DNA of 59,609 nt, taken from Pseudomonadaceae bacterium. Its GTDB lineage: Bacteria; Pseudomonadota; Gammaproteobacteria; Pseudomonadales; Pseudomonadaceae. The notes under the pieces are model-generated. The model was not told the DNA's origin, made no database searches, and was given only the letters and a program-made list of their open reading frames with translations. The DNA lies in assembly GCA_007692485.1 (NCBI GenBank), contig REBY01000090.1, positions 1 to 59,609 of the forward strand, written 5' to 3'. The position numbers were made by a program, and so were the translations under genes. Each line of letters begins with the position of its first letter. Positions within the stretch are counted from its first letter, which is position 1. Shown here piece by piece: positions 32,962 through 44,224 of the stretch.

Positions 32962-35204
32962 GCACTACCCTCCTGCCGGTTGCGCCGGGTTTCAATCACG
33001 TTAGGCAGTTGATTGATGCGGCCGAGCAAGCGGCCGAGCAGGTCAAGATTAGGGATCTCTACCGTCAGCAGCATCACCGCATAATTGTCATCGCGGTTGG
33101 TGCGGGTGCTGACTTCCAGCACATTGAGCTTTTCATTGGCCAGCAGTTGCGAGACATCTCGCAGCAAACCGGCACGATCGTAAGCCTTGATATAGATTTC
33201 CACCGGATAGGTCTGTACCGGCTCCTTGCCCCAGCTGACCTCGATCAGACGGTCGGAATCGCGATCCTGCAACAGCATGGCGTTGGCACAATCGGCCCGG
33301 TGCACAGTGACTCCTCGGCCCAAGGTGATATAACCAATAATAGGATCACCCGGCACCGGCTGACAGCAGCCGGCCAATTGCGTCATCAAGTTGCCGACGC
33401 CCTGGATAAAGACATCGCTGCGCGGCCCGGGGCGCGTCTGGCGGCGCGGAATCAACTCCAACTGTTCACTATGACGGTCCGGCTCGACCAGTTGCTGAGC
33501 CACATTGGCCACATGCGCCAACCGCACGTCACCAGCACCCACAGCCGCAAACAGGTCTTCCTGGCTGCGAATATGCAGACGGTCGATCAACTGGGCATAA
33601 TCCGCCCCGTTGAGAGCAAGGCGAGTCAGTTCCCGCTCGAGCATCAGCTTACCAGCCTGTACATTCTGCTCGCGCGCCTGATGCTTGAACCAGCTCTGGA
33701 TTTTCGCCCGCGCCCGGGACGTATTCACATAACCCAGGTTGGAGTTAAGCCAGTCACGGCTGGGGCCAGTTTTCTTGCCGGTGATGATTTCCACCTGCTC
33801 GCCGGTCTGCAGTACATAGTTCAGCGGCACAATACGGCCGTTGACCTTGGCGCCCCGGCAGCAGTGGCCGATCTCGGTATGCACCCGGTAGGCAAAATCC
33901 AACGGCGTAGCGCCCTTGGGCACATCCAGCACATGCCCGTCAGGGGTAAACAGATAGATACGGTCAGGCTCGAAATCGACGCGCAGTTCGTCAGCCAGGC
34001 CACCAATGTCACCCATCTCTTCGTGCCATTCCAGGACCTGCCGCAACCAGGCGATCTTGTCTTCGTAGGCATTCGAGGAGTGATCAACATCCGTGCCCTT
34101 GTAGCGCCAGTGGGCGCAAACCCCCAGTTCCGCTTCTTCATGCATGAAGCGGGTACGGATTTGTACCTCCAGCACCTTACCTTCAGGCCCGACCACCGCG
34201 GTATGCAAGGAGCGGTAACCGTTCTCTTTCGGGTTGGCGATGTAATCATCAAACTCGTTCGGAATATGCCGCCAGAGGCCGTGCACAATACCCAGCGCGG
34301 TGTAGCAGTCCGGCACCCGCGGCACCAGAATACGTACCGCACGCACATCATAGACCTGGCTGAAATCAATGCCTTTGCGCTGCATTTTGCGCCAGATGGA
34401 ATAGATATGCTTGGCCCGGCCAGTGATGTCCGCCTCGATCCCGGTCTCTTCCAGCGCCCCACGCAGTTGCGTCATTACGCTGTCGATATACTCCTGACGA
34501 TCCAGCCGGCGCTCGTCGAGCAAGCGGGCAATCTGTTTGTATTGGTCCGGCTCCAGGTAGCGGAAGGACAAGTCCTCCAACTCCCACTTGATATGCCCGA
34601 TACCCAGCCGATGAGCCAGCGGCGCATAAATATCAAACACCTCGCGGGCAACCCGGTAGCGCTTCTCGACCGGTGCGTTTTTCACCGCGCGAATGGCGCA
34701 GGTACGCTCGGCCAGCTTGATCAGCGCGACACGCACGTCATCCACCATGCCAACCAGCATCTTGCGCAGGTTTTCTACCTGGGCTTGCGGGCTGAACGCG
34801 GTGGCACGGGCCGGGTTCTGCGACACGCTGATCGCCGCCATGCGCTGCACACCATCGACCAGGCCGGCAACCACCGGACCGAAACGGTGCTCAACTTCAG
34901 TCAGATCCGTTTTGCGTTCGCGCACCGCACGATAAATGACCGCGGCCACCAGCGAATCCTGATCCAGTTTGAGGTCGGTAAGAATCTCCGCCATTTCCAG
35001 CCCCGTGAGGTAGCTGCTGGCATTATCTGACCAGATATTCTCGGCGGCAATCGCTGCCTGCTCCAGTTCACGCGCCCATTCGCAGGCTTCCAGCAACACC
35101 GCCGGGGAGGTCAGCGGCACACGTGACTGAATGCGTTCCAGCCAGACATCGATATCGACACTGCCGTCATGCCTGGTCGGGTGATCTGCGCGCACTTGTA
35201 CCAT
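32958..35204 (-). CDS. relA: GTP pyrophosphokinase RelA
   Basis: Degenerate HD domain, synthetase DVRAVRILVPRVPDCYTALGIVHGLWRHIPNEFDDYIANPKENGYRSLHTAVVGPEGKVLEVQIRT, TGS and ACT domains. Confidence 0.96.
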   Translation of the reverse strand: MVQVRADHPTRHDGSVDIDVWLERIQSRVPLTSPAVLLEACEWARELEQAAIAAENIWSDNASSYLTGLEMAEILTDLKLDQDSLVAAVIYRAVRERKTDLTEVEHRFGPVVAGLVDGVQRMAAISVSQNPARATAFSPQAQVENLRKMLVGMVDDVRVALIKLAERTCAIRAVKNAPVEKRYRVAREVFDIYAPLAHRLGIGHIKWELEDLSFRYLEPDQYKQIARLLDERRLDRQEYIDSVMTQLRGALEETGIEADITGRAKHIYSIWRKMQRKGIDFSQVYDVRAVRILVPRVPDCYTALGIVHGLWRHIPNEFDDYIANPKENGYRSLHTAVVGPEGKVLEVQIRTRFMHEEAELGVCAHWRYKGTDVDHSSNAYEDKIAWLRQVLEWHEEMGDIGGLADELRVDFEPDRIYLFTPDGHVLDVPKGATPLDFAYRVHTEIGHCCRGAKVNGRIVPLNYVLQTGEQVEIITGKKTGPSRDWLNSNLGYVNTSRARAKIQSWFKHQAREQNVQAGKLMLERELTRLALNGADYAQLIDRLHIRSQEDLFAAVGAGDVRLAHVANVAQQLVEPDRHSEQLELIPRRQTRPGPRSDVFIQGVGNLMTQLAGCCQPVPGDPIIGYITLGRGVTVHRADCANAMLLQDRDSDRLIEVSWGKEPVQTYPVEIYIKAYDRAGLLRDVSQLLANEKLNVLEVSTRTNRDDNYAVMLLTVEIPNLDLLGRLLGRINQLPNVIETRRNRQEGSA

Positions 35205-36577
35205 TACTGCCGCTTCCTGTGTTTGCTGCCCTTGAACACGAAAAGTGCCATGGACTCGATATGGGCGGTTTGCGGGAACATATCCATGATCCCCGCCCGC
35301 TGCAACTGATAGCCCGCACTGGCCAGCAAGCCAGCATCGCGGGCCAGAGTTGCCGGGTTACACGACACGTACAGAATACGCGGCACCTGTTGCCTGGCCA
35401 GCGCCTTGACCACCTGCTCCGCACCATCGCGCGGCGGATCCAGCAATGCAGCTGACCAAGGCTGCTGCAACCAGTCGGCACTAATCGGCTTGGACAGGTC
35501 AGCAGCCAAAAAGTGCACTGCTGCAAGATTATTTTCTGCCGCATTGGCGGCAGCCCGCGTCACCATGGCCGCGCTGCCTTCCACCCCGGTGACCTCGGCG
35601 CCAGCTCTGGCCAGAGGCAGCGAGAAATTACCCAACCCGCAATACAGATCAAGAATTCGCTCGCCAGGCTGTGGCTGCAACCACGCCATGGCCTGATTGA
35701 CCATCGCCTGATTGATCTCGGCATTGACCTGGGTAAAGTCACCCGGTGCATAGCGCAGCTGCAAGGCCTGATCATCCAGCCGGTAGCTCAACAAGGCGGA
35801 GGCGCCGGAAGTCAGAGGCGCGGCTGTCTCTACCCCACCTTCCTGCACCCAGCACTCGGCACCGTGTTCAGCGGCAAAGGCCGCGAGTAGTTGCTGGTCA
35901 CTTGCCACCAAAGGGCGTAAATGACGCAGCAGCATCACCGGACCATCGGCATTGGCAAGTAGGTCAACATGACCCAATTGGGCACGACCTTGCAGCTGAT
36001 TCAGCAGTGCCGACAACCCGGTGACCAGTGGTTGCAAAACGGGAGCAAGCACGGCGCATTCGCGCACCGCAACCAGCTCATTGCTGGCCCGTTGCCGGAA
36101 GCCGACGACCAGCTCATCGGTTTTTGGCTGGTAATGCAGGGCGATACGCGTGCGCTGACGATAACCATAAGCCTGCCCCTGCAAGGGCTCCGCCCAGTTC
36201 TCAAACTGGATGCCGGCAAAATGACGTAATTGCTGCACCAGTGCCGCCTGCTTGAACGCCAGCTGCTGGTCCGCTGGCATATGCTGCAAACTGCAACCAC
36301 CACACAGACTGGCATGCGGGCAAGGCGGTTGCTGGCGTTGCGGGCTCTGGGTGTGCAACTTTTCCAGCCGCGCTTCTACCAGCTTGCTGCGCGCGCGCAC
36401 CACTCGCGCCTCAACCTCTTCGCCAGGCAAGCCGCCGTCAACAAACACCGTACGGCCATCCCAGTAACCGATACCCCGGCCGTCATGACTTAGCCGCTCC
36501 AGGGTCAGCGTGAGGCGTTGGCCAAGTTCTGCTGCGGGGGCACTCGACTGCCGAGATCGCTTGCGAGGTCTGTTCAT
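35204..36577 (-). CDS. rlmD: 23S rRNA (uracil1939-C5)-methyltransferase RlmD
   Basis: TRAM domain, CPHASLCGGCSLQHM Fe-S motif, DLYCGLGNFSLPLARAG, LLDPPRDGAEQVVKAL, YVSCNPATLARD. Confidence 0.95.
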   Translation of the reverse strand: MNRPRKRSRQSSAPAAELGQRLTLTLERLSHDGRGIGYWDGRTVFVDGGLPGEEVEARVVRARSKLVEARLEKLHTQSPQRQQPPCPHASLCGGCSLQHMPADQQLAFKQAALVQQLRHFAGIQFENWAEPLQGQAYGYRQRTRIALHYQPKTDELVVGFRQRASNELVAVRECAVLAPVLQPLVTGLSALLNQLQGRAQLGHVDLLANADGPVMLLRHLRPLVASDQQLLAAFAAEHGAECWVQEGGVETAAPLTSGASALLSYRLDDQALQLRYAPGDFTQVNAEINQAMVNQAMAWLQPQPGERILDLYCGLGNFSLPLARAGAEVTGVEGSAAMVTRAAANAAENNLAAVHFLAADLSKPISADWLQQPWSAALLDPPRDGAEQVVKALARQQVPRILYVSCNPATLARDAGLLASAGYQLQRAGIMDMFPQTAHIESMALFVFKGSKHRKRQ

Positions 36578-37476
36578 GCCGGCAGGTCATAGACCCCGGT
36601 GGACAGGTAACGGTCACCGCGGTCACAGATAATGGCCACAATCACCGCATGCTCCACCTCGGCGCTCAAACGCAGCGCTGCGGCCACCGAGCCGCCGGAG
36701 GACACACCACAGAAAATACCTTCCTCGCGTGCCAGCCGGCGCATGGTGTCTTCCGCTTCCTGCTGCCCCATATCCACCACCCGGTCTACTCGACTGGCAT
36801 CAAAAATACTCGGCAGATAGGCTTCCGGCCAACGGCGAATGCCCGGAATAGCTGCGCCCTCAATCGGCTGCAAGCCAATGATTTCAATTGCCGGGTTCTG
36901 TTCTTTCAGGTAGCGCGAAGTACCCATGATGGTCCCGGTAGTACCCATGGAGCTGATGAAATGGGTTACCCGACCCTGGGTATCACGCCAAATTTCCGGC
37001 CCGGTGCTGCAATAATGCGCCTCCGGGTTATCCAGGTTGCCGAACTGGTCGAGGACAATACCTTTGCCATCACTTTGCATCTTCAGCGCCAGGTCGCGCG
37101 CGCCTTCCATGCTGTCCTGCTTACTGACCAGAATGAGCTCGGCGCCATAGGCGCTCATAGCGGCCTTGCGCTCGCTGCTCATGTTATCCGGCATGATCAG
37201 GATCATGTGGTAGCCCTTGATCGCAGCGGCCATCGCCAGCGCAATCCCGGTGTTACCCGAGGTCGCTTCAATCAGGGTATCGCCCGGCTTGATCTGACCG
37301 CGCTGTTCCGCCCGTTCAATCATCGACATCGCCGGCCTATCCTTGACCGAGCCTGCCGGATTGTTACCCTCCAGCTTGACCAGAATGGTATTGCTGGTAT
37401 CGCCCGGCATACGCTGCAAGCGAACCAGCGGAGTATTGCCGATAAAATCGGCAATGGTTGGAAAGTCAGCCTTCAT
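36574..37476 (-). CDS. cysM: Cysteine synthase B
   Basis: IADFIGNTPLVRLQRMPGDTSNTILVKLEGNNPAGSVKDRPAMSMI, EATSGNTGIALAMAAA. Confidence 0.96.
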   Translation of the reverse strand: MKADFPTIADFIGNTPLVRLQRMPGDTSNTILVKLEGNNPAGSVKDRPAMSMIERAEQRGQIKPGDTLIEATSGNTGIALAMAAAIKGYHMILIMPDNMSSERKAAMSAYGAELILVSKQDSMEGARDLALKMQSDGKGIVLDQFGNLDNPEAHYCSTGPEIWRDTQGRVTHFISSMGTTGTIMGTSRYLKEQNPAIEIIGLQPIEGAAIPGIRRWPEAYLPSIFDASRVDRVVDMGQQEAEDTMRRLAREEGIFCGVSSGGSVAAALRLSAEVEHAVIVAIICDRGDRYLSTGVYDLPA

Positions 37477-37588
37477 ATACCACCTACTAGTGTCAGCACG
37501 GATTTACCCGTGGCATGCTGTGCTTTTATCTTAGTGCGCCTATGATACCGATAATTGGCGCCCAGGGCGTAACCCTCAGGACACACGG

Positions 37589-40375
37589 ATGAACAATACC
37601 GGCTTGAAAGCCCGCATTCTGCTGATCACTCTGATTCCGGCCGGCCTGCTGGTCCTCAGTCTGGGCAGCTATTTCAGCTGGCACTACCTGCAGCAGCTGG
37701 ATGAGCAGTTGATGGAGCGCGGCGTATTCGGCATTGAACATCTGCAACGCCCTGCAACAATGGCCTTGCTGGCCAAGGATCCGGACACGCTGCAACCCTG
37801 GCTCGACAGTGCACTGAACCGCCCCGATGTGCGCGCCGTCAGCCTGCATGACAGTGAGATGCAGACCCTGCGCCATGCCGGCCCGCTGATGCAGACTGCC
37901 AACGACCCGGTAACCCTTGGCCAACTCGGTCAGGGCACCGGCCTGCAGATCCATTCTGGCCAATACACTAGCCGCTTTCTGCTGCCCTTGCTGGCCAGCC
38001 CGGAACTGCTGAACGAGCAATCCCATGTATTCGAGGTTGATGAACTCCTTGGCTGGCTGGAGCTGGAGCTCAGTCATGGCAATACCCGCCTGCTGGGTTA
38101 CCAAACGCTTCTCACTACTCTGCTGTTGTGTTTGTTCGGGCTGGGCCTGGTCAGCTTGCTGAGCTACACCATGACCCGACGCATTACCGACCCGCTGAGC
38201 ACAGTCAATCGTGCCGTGCGCAAACTGAGCGAAGGCCAGCTGGATGTGCGTCTGCCTGCCCAGGGCAGTCGCGAACTGGATGACCTGGCCCAAGGCATCA
38301 ATATCATGGCCAAGGCGCTGCACAGCGCCCAGGGCGAGTTACAGCAGAATGTCGACCAGGCCACCGAAGATCTGCGCCAAACACTGGAAACCATTGAAAT
38401 CCAGAACATAGAGCTGGATTTGGCGCGCAAGACCGCGCAGGAAGCCAGTCGGGTCAAATCCGAATTTCTTGCCAACATGAGCCACGAGCTGCGCACACCA
38501 CTGAATGGCATTCTTGGTTTTACCAATCTGTTGCAGCGGACCCAGTTGAACCCCCGGCAAAAAGACTACCTGGGCACCATCGAGAAATCAGCGGATAACC
38601 TGCTATCAATCATCAACGAAATTCTCGACTTCTCCAAGATTGAGGCCGGCAAGCTGGTGCTCGACAACCTCGCTTTCAATATGCGTGATCTGATCCAGGA
38701 CACGCTGACCATGCTGGCGCCGGGAGCCCATGCCAAGGGTCTGGAGTTGGTCAGTATCATTTATCGCGACACCCCGATGGGGCTGTCCGGCGACCCCCTA
38801 CGGCTGAAACAGATTCTCGCCAATCTGCTGAGCAACGCGATCAAGTTTACCGGCCAGGGCTCGGTCTGCGTGCGTACCATGCTGGAACAACAGGACGGCA
38901 ACCAGGTGGTGCTGCGCATCAGCATCACCGATACCGGCATTGGTCTCAGCCAAAGCCAGCAAAAGTCACTATTCCAGGCATTCAGCCAGGCTGACAACTC
39001 GGCGTCACGCCAGGTCAGCGGTACCGGCCTCGGGCTGGTAATTGCCAAACGCCTGGTCGAGCAGATGCATGGTGAAATCGGCCTCAACAGCGAGCCAGGC
39101 AAGGGGTCAGAATTCTGGCTGACCGTACGCCTGGGTATTGCCGATCAAGCGACCGATGATTTACCCAGTGCGCCCTGGCGAGGAACCGAGGTCGCCCTGC
39201 TCGAGCCGCACGAACTGACCCGCCAGGCCCTACTTCACAACCTCGAAGACCTCGGCTGTTCAGTCCGGGTATTTGATGATCTACCCGCGCTGCAACAGCA
39301 TCTATCGCACCAGCCATCGGGTACACCTGTGCTAACCCTGCTGTCCAGTCAGCAAGATCAGGCTACCAGTGCCGACGTGAGTACCCAAATCCAGCGCTGG
39401 ATTCAGGATGACCGCTGCCGCTGCCTGCTGCTGACCCATACCCAGGAGCACTTCGACGATCTGGAGAATTGGCCAGCCGACCGCTTGCAGGTACTCGCCA
39501 AGCCGATCTGCTTACGCAAGCTGCACCATGCCTGCAGCCAACTGCTCAACGATCCTCAGCCAGGCATCCAGCCAGTCGAGCGCAAGATGCCGCTGCGCGG
39601 TATACGGGTGCTCTGCGTCGATGACAATGCCGCCAACCTCAAGCTGGTAACCACCTTTCTCGATGAACTGGGCGCCCAGGTTCTGGCCGCCGGCGGTGGC
39701 GAAGAGGCGCTGCAAATAAGCCGTGACGAAGCGCTGGACATTATCTTTATGGATGTACAGATGCCCGGAATGGACGGCCCGCAAACCACCGCGGAACTGC
39801 GACTGCGCGAAGAGCAGGCCGGACTGGACCCCGTGCCGATTGTGGCCTTGACCGCCCATGCTTTGGCGCATGAACGCCGGCAACTGCTGAAGTGCGGCAT
39901 GAATGATTATCTGAGCAAACCGACCAGCCCTGAACAACTGGTGCAGTGCATCCAGAAATGGACCGGCCACTTGCCCAGCGATAGCACAGTGGCCGGCCGG
40001 CCGCTGCAAGACGGCAGCGAAACACCGGATGGCGACAACAACCTGCCCGTATTGGATGCCCGCGAGGGCTTGCGCCTGGCTGCCGGCAAGCCAGAACTGG
40101 CCCGCGACATGCTGGCCATGTTATTGGCCTCGCTGGATCAGGAGCACAGTGAAATCAGTCTGGCATTGAGCAATAACAACCCCGAACAACTGCTCGAACG
40201 CGTGCATCGGCTCCATGGCGCCAGCCGTTATTGTGGAGTGCCTGACCTGCGTCAGCATTGCCTGCAAGCAGAAACCTTGCTGAAAAACAATCAGCCGGCC
40301 AACCTGGCTGTGCGTGAATTGCTCGCGGCTATTCGCCGCCTGCAGCAGGCGGCAACGGAGACCTCATTCCTGTGA
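37589..40375 (+). CDS. gacS: Tripartite hybrid sensor histidine kinase GacS/BarA
   Basis: HAMP; HisKA MSHELRTPLNGILGFTNLLQRTQ; HATPase; REC FMDVQMPGMDG; HPt RVHRLHGASRYCGVPDLR; divergent from cysM as in Pseudomonas. Confidence 0.93.
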   Translation: MNNTGLKARILLITLIPAGLLVLSLGSYFSWHYLQQLDEQLMERGVFGIEHLQRPATMALLAKDPDTLQPWLDSALNRPDVRAVSLHDSEMQTLRHAGPLMQTANDPVTLGQLGQGTGLQIHSGQYTSRFLLPLLASPELLNEQSHVFEVDELLGWLELELSHGNTRLLGYQTLLTTLLLCLFGLGLVSLLSYTMTRRITDPLSTVNRAVRKLSEGQLDVRLPAQGSRELDDLAQGINIMAKALHSAQGELQQNVDQATEDLRQTLETIEIQNIELDLARKTAQEASRVKSEFLANMSHELRTPLNGILGFTNLLQRTQLNPRQKDYLGTIEKSADNLLSIINEILDFSKIEAGKLVLDNLAFNMRDLIQDTLTMLAPGAHAKGLELVSIIYRDTPMGLSGDPLRLKQILANLLSNAIKFTGQGSVCVRTMLEQQDGNQVVLRISITDTGIGLSQSQQKSLFQAFSQADNSASRQVSGTGLGLVIAKRLVEQMHGEIGLNSEPGKGSEFWLTVRLGIADQATDDLPSAPWRGTEVALLEPHELTRQALLHNLEDLGCSVRVFDDLPALQQHLSHQPSGTPVLTLLSSQQDQATSADVSTQIQRWIQDDRCRCLLLTHTQEHFDDLENWPADRLQVLAKPICLRKLHHACSQLLNDPQPGIQPVERKMPLRGIRVLCVDDNAANLKLVTTFLDELGAQVLAAGGGEEALQISRDEALDIIFMDVQMPGMDGPQTTAELRLREEQAGLDPVPIVALTAHALAHERRQLLKCGMNDYLSKPTSPEQLVQCIQKWTGHLPSDSTVAGRPLQDGSETPDGDNNLPVLDAREGLRLAAGKPELARDMLAMLLASLDQEHSEISLALSNNNPEQLLERVHRLHGASRYCGVPDLRQHCLQAETLLKNNQPANLAVRELLAAIRRLQQAATETSFL

Positions 40376-40744
40376 CCAGACGGCAAAAGCCAACGCCTGC
40401 TCGCGCTCATCACTGAGTGATAACAGCATACGCCCACCGCCACCAGCCGCCAGGTGGGCAGCCGCCACCCCACTGAGCCGCACCTGAGGCGCGCCAGCGG
40501 CATCACGGTCAATCTGTAGCTGTTGCCATGACATACCCGCAGCCAGCCCGGTACCCAAAGCCTTGAGAATGGCTTCCTTGGCAGCAAAGCGCTTGGCCAG
40601 AAAGCGCCCCGGCTGGCCATGCGCCGCAAAGCGGACAAACTCATCAGGGGTCAAAATGCGCCGGGCAAAACGCTCACCCTGGCGCGAGAGCACAGCCTCG
40701 ATGCGAGCTACCTGGACCAGGTCGGTGCCAATGCCGCGAATCAT
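40364..40744 (-). CDS. acpS: Holo-[acyl-carrier-protein] synthase
   Basis: [50 protein letters not shown]. Confidence 0.95.
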   Translation of the reverse strand: MIRGIGTDLVQVARIEAVLSRQGERFARRILTPDEFVRFAAHGQPGRFLAKRFAAKEAILKALGTGLAAGMSWQQLQIDRDAAGAPQVRLSGVAAAHLAAGGGGRMLLSLSDEREQALAFAVWSQE

Positions 40745-41475
40745 CGCTGCCCAGCCGCCTGGATCAGCGCACGCATGTCACTTACTGCGGTCGCCAGGCC
40801 GGAAAATAATGCCCGGGCGATAATGGCATGGCCAATATTCAATTCGTACATGCCATCAATCGCCGCAATCGGCTCGACATTGTGGTAATTCAATCCATGC
40901 CCGGCATTCACTATCAGGCCCAATTTACGCGCATGGGCGGCAGCCTGACGAATGGCCTTGAGTGCGGCCAGCTGCTCGGCACCCTGGGTATCGGCATAGT
41001 GCCCGGTATGCAACTCAATAACTGGCGCGCCCAAACGGCGGGCCATATCAATCTGAGCCAGATCAGGGTCAATAAACAGCGATACTTCGCTGCCTTGCTC
41101 GCCAAGCTGCTCCACTGCGGCCTGAATCCGCGCCTGATTGCCAATGACATCCAGACCGCCTTCAGTGGTCAACTCTTCACGTTTTTCCGGTACCAGACAA
41201 ACATGTGCCGGACGTATCTCGGCAGCAAAAGCCAACATCGCATCGGTCACCGCCAACTCAAGGTTCATCCGGGTCTGTAGCACCTCGGCCAGCAAGCGTA
41301 CATCACGCTCCTGGATATGACGGCGATCCTCGCGCAAATGCACAGTGATGCCATCGGCCCCTGCCTGTTCAGCTTCAATGGCGGCCTGCACCGGATCGGG
41401 ATAGCGGGTACCGCGGGCCTGACGCACGGTGGCGATATGGTCAATATTGACCCCCAGCAGGACTCGGTTAGTCAT
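40741..41475 (-). CDS. pdxJ: Pyridoxine 5'-phosphate synthase
   Basis: [53 protein letters not shown]. Confidence 0.97.
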   Translation of the reverse strand: MTNRVLLGVNIDHIATVRQARGTRYPDPVQAAIEAEQAGADGITVHLREDRRHIQERDVRLLAEVLQTRMNLELAVTDAMLAFAAEIRPAHVCLVPEKREELTTEGGLDVIGNQARIQAAVEQLGEQGSEVSLFIDPDLAQIDMARRLGAPVIELHTGHYADTQGAEQLAALKAIRQAAAHARKLGLIVNAGHGLNYHNVEPIAAIDGMYELNIGHAIIARALFSGLATAVSDMRALIQAAGQR

Positions 41476-42184
41476 GATCGGATTCCTTGCTAACAGTAAA
41501 GAGTTTGCGGCTGAGCAACGGCTTGTCGCCCAAATGCACGGCCAGCGCCTGACGCATCAAGCGTTTGCCCCAGCGCAACGTCTCGGTTGCTTGCCAATCG
41601 TCAGCGGCCATCGCCAACAAGGCGGCGCCGGGGATACCTGGCTGACCTGATGCAACCGGCAACAGACCATGCTCAGCCTGCCATTGATAGTAAAGCTCGG
41701 CCTTCAACAGCTGCCCACTGGCATCGCGCTGCAAACTGAAACCATAGCCCAGCTCATTGAGCAACAACCATTCAAAACGGCGTAATAACGGCTCCAGCGG
41801 CTGCTTCTCCGCCAACCCCTGAATCGTCTGTTGATAACTGGCAAAGATCAGGGGTTGCGGTTCATCCGTCAACAACAGACGCGTAAGCAATTCATTCAGA
41901 TACATGCCACTGAACAGCGCATTGCCCTGCAAAGCCGGTAACATGCCGGCACGCTCCGCCTGTTGCAGGGTTTTCAGTTCACCGCGCCCAGCCAGGCTGA
42001 GCAACAGAGGCTGGAAAGGTTGCGGAGACAGGCTGCCCTTGCGCCCACCCCGCGCGCCCCGCCAGACAACCCGCTGACGGCCCTCTTGCAGCGTGAGCAA
42101 GTCAACCAGCGCGCTGGTATCGCGGTAAGGGCGGCTGTGCAAGACATAGGCCGGAATCAGAGGATTGGCCGCGGCCATGATCAA
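41468..42184 (-). CDS. recO: DNA repair protein RecO
   Basis: [35 protein letters not shown]...; between pdxJ and era. Confidence 0.95.
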   Translation of the reverse strand: MIMAAANPLIPAYVLHSRPYRDTSALVDLLTLQEGRQRVVWRGARGGRKGSLSPQPFQPLLLSLAGRGELKTLQQAERAGMLPALQGNALFSGMYLNELLTRLLLTDEPQPLIFASYQQTIQGLAEKQPLEPLLRRFEWLLLNELGYGFSLQRDASGQLLKAELYYQWQAEHGLLPVASGQPGIPGAALLAMAADDWQATETLRWGKRLMRQALAVHLGDKPLLSRKLFTVSKESDHD

Positions 42185-43083
42185 CGATCGAAGGTGTAGC
42201 CCAGTGAACTCAAGGCGCGCTCGTCATCCGACCAGCCCCGCTTCACCTTGACCCACATATTCAGCATGATCTTGCTGCCAAACAACTTCTGCATATCCAG
42301 GCGCGCCTCTTGACCAATTTTCTTCATCCGGTCACCGCCATCACCAATGATGATTTTTTTCTGGCCGTCACGCTCAACCAGAATCAGCGCATGGATGTGC
42401 AGGATTTTGCCTTCCTGCTTGAACTGCTCGATTTCCACCGTGACCTGATAAGGGATTTCAGCGCCGAGCTGACGCATGACTTTCTCACGAATCAGCTCAG
42501 CCGCCAGAAAGCGTGAGCTACGGTCGGTCAACTGATCGTCCGGGTAAAAGTGCTCACTTTCCGGCAAGCGCTCGGCAATCAGTGCTTCCAGATGTTCGAT
42601 ATTGCGCCCCTGCAACGCCGATACCGGAACCACTTCAGCCTCAGGCAACTGCGTGGTCAACCATTCCAGGTGCGGCAACAACTGCTTCTTGTCTTCCATC
42701 CGGTCAACCTTGTTGACCACCAACAATACCGGGCACTGCACATGACGCACACGCTCAAGCACCATCTCGTCTTCATCGGTCCAACGCAGCCGGTCTACTA
42801 CAAAAAGTACGACATCGACATCGCGTAACGCTTGGCTGGCGCTCTTGTTCATAAAGCGGTTGAGGGCTTTTTCATTGTCTTTGTGCAAGCCGGGCGTATC
42901 TACGTAGATTGCCTGAACAGCACCTTCAGACTTGATGCCCAACAGGGTGTGCCGGGTGGTTTGCGGCTTGCGTGAGGTGATCGCCAGCTTCTGGCCAAGA
43001 ATGTGGTTGAGCAAGGTCGATTTGCCCACATTGGGCCGGCCAACAATGGCCACATAGCCACAACGCGATACTGCTTCAGTCAT
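42181..43083 (-). CDS. era: GTPase Era
   Basis: [46 protein letters not shown] domain [18 protein letters not shown]. Confidence 0.97.
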   Translation of the reverse strand: MTEAVSRCGYVAIVGRPNVGKSTLLNHILGQKLAITSRKPQTTRHTLLGIKSEGAVQAIYVDTPGLHKDNEKALNRFMNKSASQALRDVDVVLFVVDRLRWTDEDEMVLERVRHVQCPVLLVVNKVDRMEDKKQLLPHLEWLTTQLPEAEVVPVSALQGRNIEHLEALIAERLPESEHFYPDDQLTDRSSRFLAAELIREKVMRQLGAEIPYQVTVEIEQFKQEGKILHIHALILVERDGQKKIIIGDGGDRMKKIGQEARLDMQKLFGSKIMLNMWVKVKRGWSDDERALSSLGYTFDR

Positions 43084-43765
43084 CGACTTTCTCCGCGCCC
43101 AGGGCAATCAGTGCCTGCTGGGCCGCTTGTTGTTCCGCCAGGCGCCGGCTGTTGCCGGCGCCAAAGGTAGGTTCGTTGAGCAGACTGATCCGGCAGTCCA
43201 CCTTGAAACTGCGGCAATGTGCATCACCACTGCTTTCAATCACTTCATAACGCGGCAGCTCACAGTGCCGTGACTGCAGATACTCCTGCAGACGGGTTTT
43301 GGCGTCCTTGTTATTGTCAACCAGGGTCAGGCTGTCGATATGTGCGGTCAGCCAATGCAGCACACGTTCGCGCGCCACCTCCATACCACTGTCGAGATAA
43401 ATGCCGCCAATGATGGCCTCGGTAGCATCGGCAAGAATGGATTCACGGCGAAAGCCCCCGCTTTTCAGCTCACCGGAGCCAAGACGCAGAAAATCTCCCA
43501 GTTCAAAACCCTTGGCCAGCTCAGCCAGGGTGACGCCCTTGACCAGGCGCGCGCGCAGGCGGGATAACTGCCCTTCGCGCGCTTGAGGGAAACGTTCAAA
43601 GAGTGCCTCGGCAGCCACAAAATTGAGCACCGAGTCACCGAGGAACTCGAGCCGCTCGTTGTTGCGGCCACCAAGACTCCGATGCGTCAGGGCCAGCGTC
43701 AGCAGCTCCTGATCCTTGAAGGTATAGCCTATCTTGCGTTCCAGTTGGTCTAGCCTGTTACTCAC
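43076..43765 (-). CDS. rnc: Ribonuclease III
   Basis: [35 protein letters not shown] plus C-terminal dsRBD. Confidence 0.97.
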   Translation of the reverse strand: MSNRLDQLERKIGYTFKDQELLTLALTHRSLGGRNNERLEFLGDSVLNFVAAEALFERFPQAREGQLSRLRARLVKGVTLAELAKGFELGDFLRLGSGELKSGGFRRESILADATEAIIGGIYLDSGMEVARERVLHWLTAHIDSLTLVDNNKDAKTRLQEYLQSRHCELPRYEVIESSGDAHCRSFKVDCRISLLNEPTFGAGNSRRLAEQQAAQQALIALGAEKVDD

Positions 43766-44139
43766 TTGATCGGTCTGACAATATGGGTTTCATCAAAATG
43801 GACCAGCAGGTCCACGGTGTTAAGCAGTGGCGAGCGCACTTCATACTTGATGACCACAGTATAAGTATCCGTGCCGCTGGCGGTCACTTCGATCGCCTCA
43901 CTGGCATTGATATCGCGAATACTGTTGATCTGCATACCCCGCTCAATATGCCGGTTCATATCACGCAGCGAGTTGATAGTCAGTGTCGGGTCTTCGTTCA
44001 CCGAGGTGACGATCTTGCGCAGTGAAAAGTGGTCCATATAAATGGGTGCCAGTTTCATCACAATAACCAGACCAAAAACGATCAGGGTGATAACGGCGAG
44101 CCAGCCAAAAAACGACATGCCTTTCTGCGATTGGCGCAT
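43762..44139 (-). CDS. DUF4845 domain membrane protein
   Basis: [47 protein letters not shown]; conserved position between rnc and lepB. Confidence 0.88.
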   Translation of the reverse strand: MRQSQKGMSFFGWLAVITLIVFGLVIVMKLAPIYMDHFSLRKIVTSVNEDPTLTINSLRDMNRHIERGMQINSIRDINASEAIEVTASGTDTYTVVIKYEVRSPLLNTVDLLVHFDETHIVRPIK

Positions 44140-44173
44140 GATAACCTCGTTACGTCCGTTGTTGGTATTCTGA

Positions 44174-44199
44174 TAACCCGGCCTGAAGCCGGGCTGTTA
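44174..44199. terminator. Hairpin between lepB and the DUF4845 gene
   Basis: ataacccggc-ctgaa-gccgggctgttat: CCCGGC/GCCGGG stem with AT flanks. Confidence 0.45.
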
Positions 44200-44224
44200 T
44201 CCGTAATGCGCGGCTGCGTCTGAC

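Noticed and set aside
33009-35030. 673-aa ORF on the + strand opposite relA
   Set aside because: Fully antisense to a convincing relA; composition and lack of recognisable motifs fit a codon-bias shadow ORF common in GC-rich genomes.
36649-37545. 298-aa ORF antisense to cysM
   Set aside because: Shadow ORF over a confident cysM gene.
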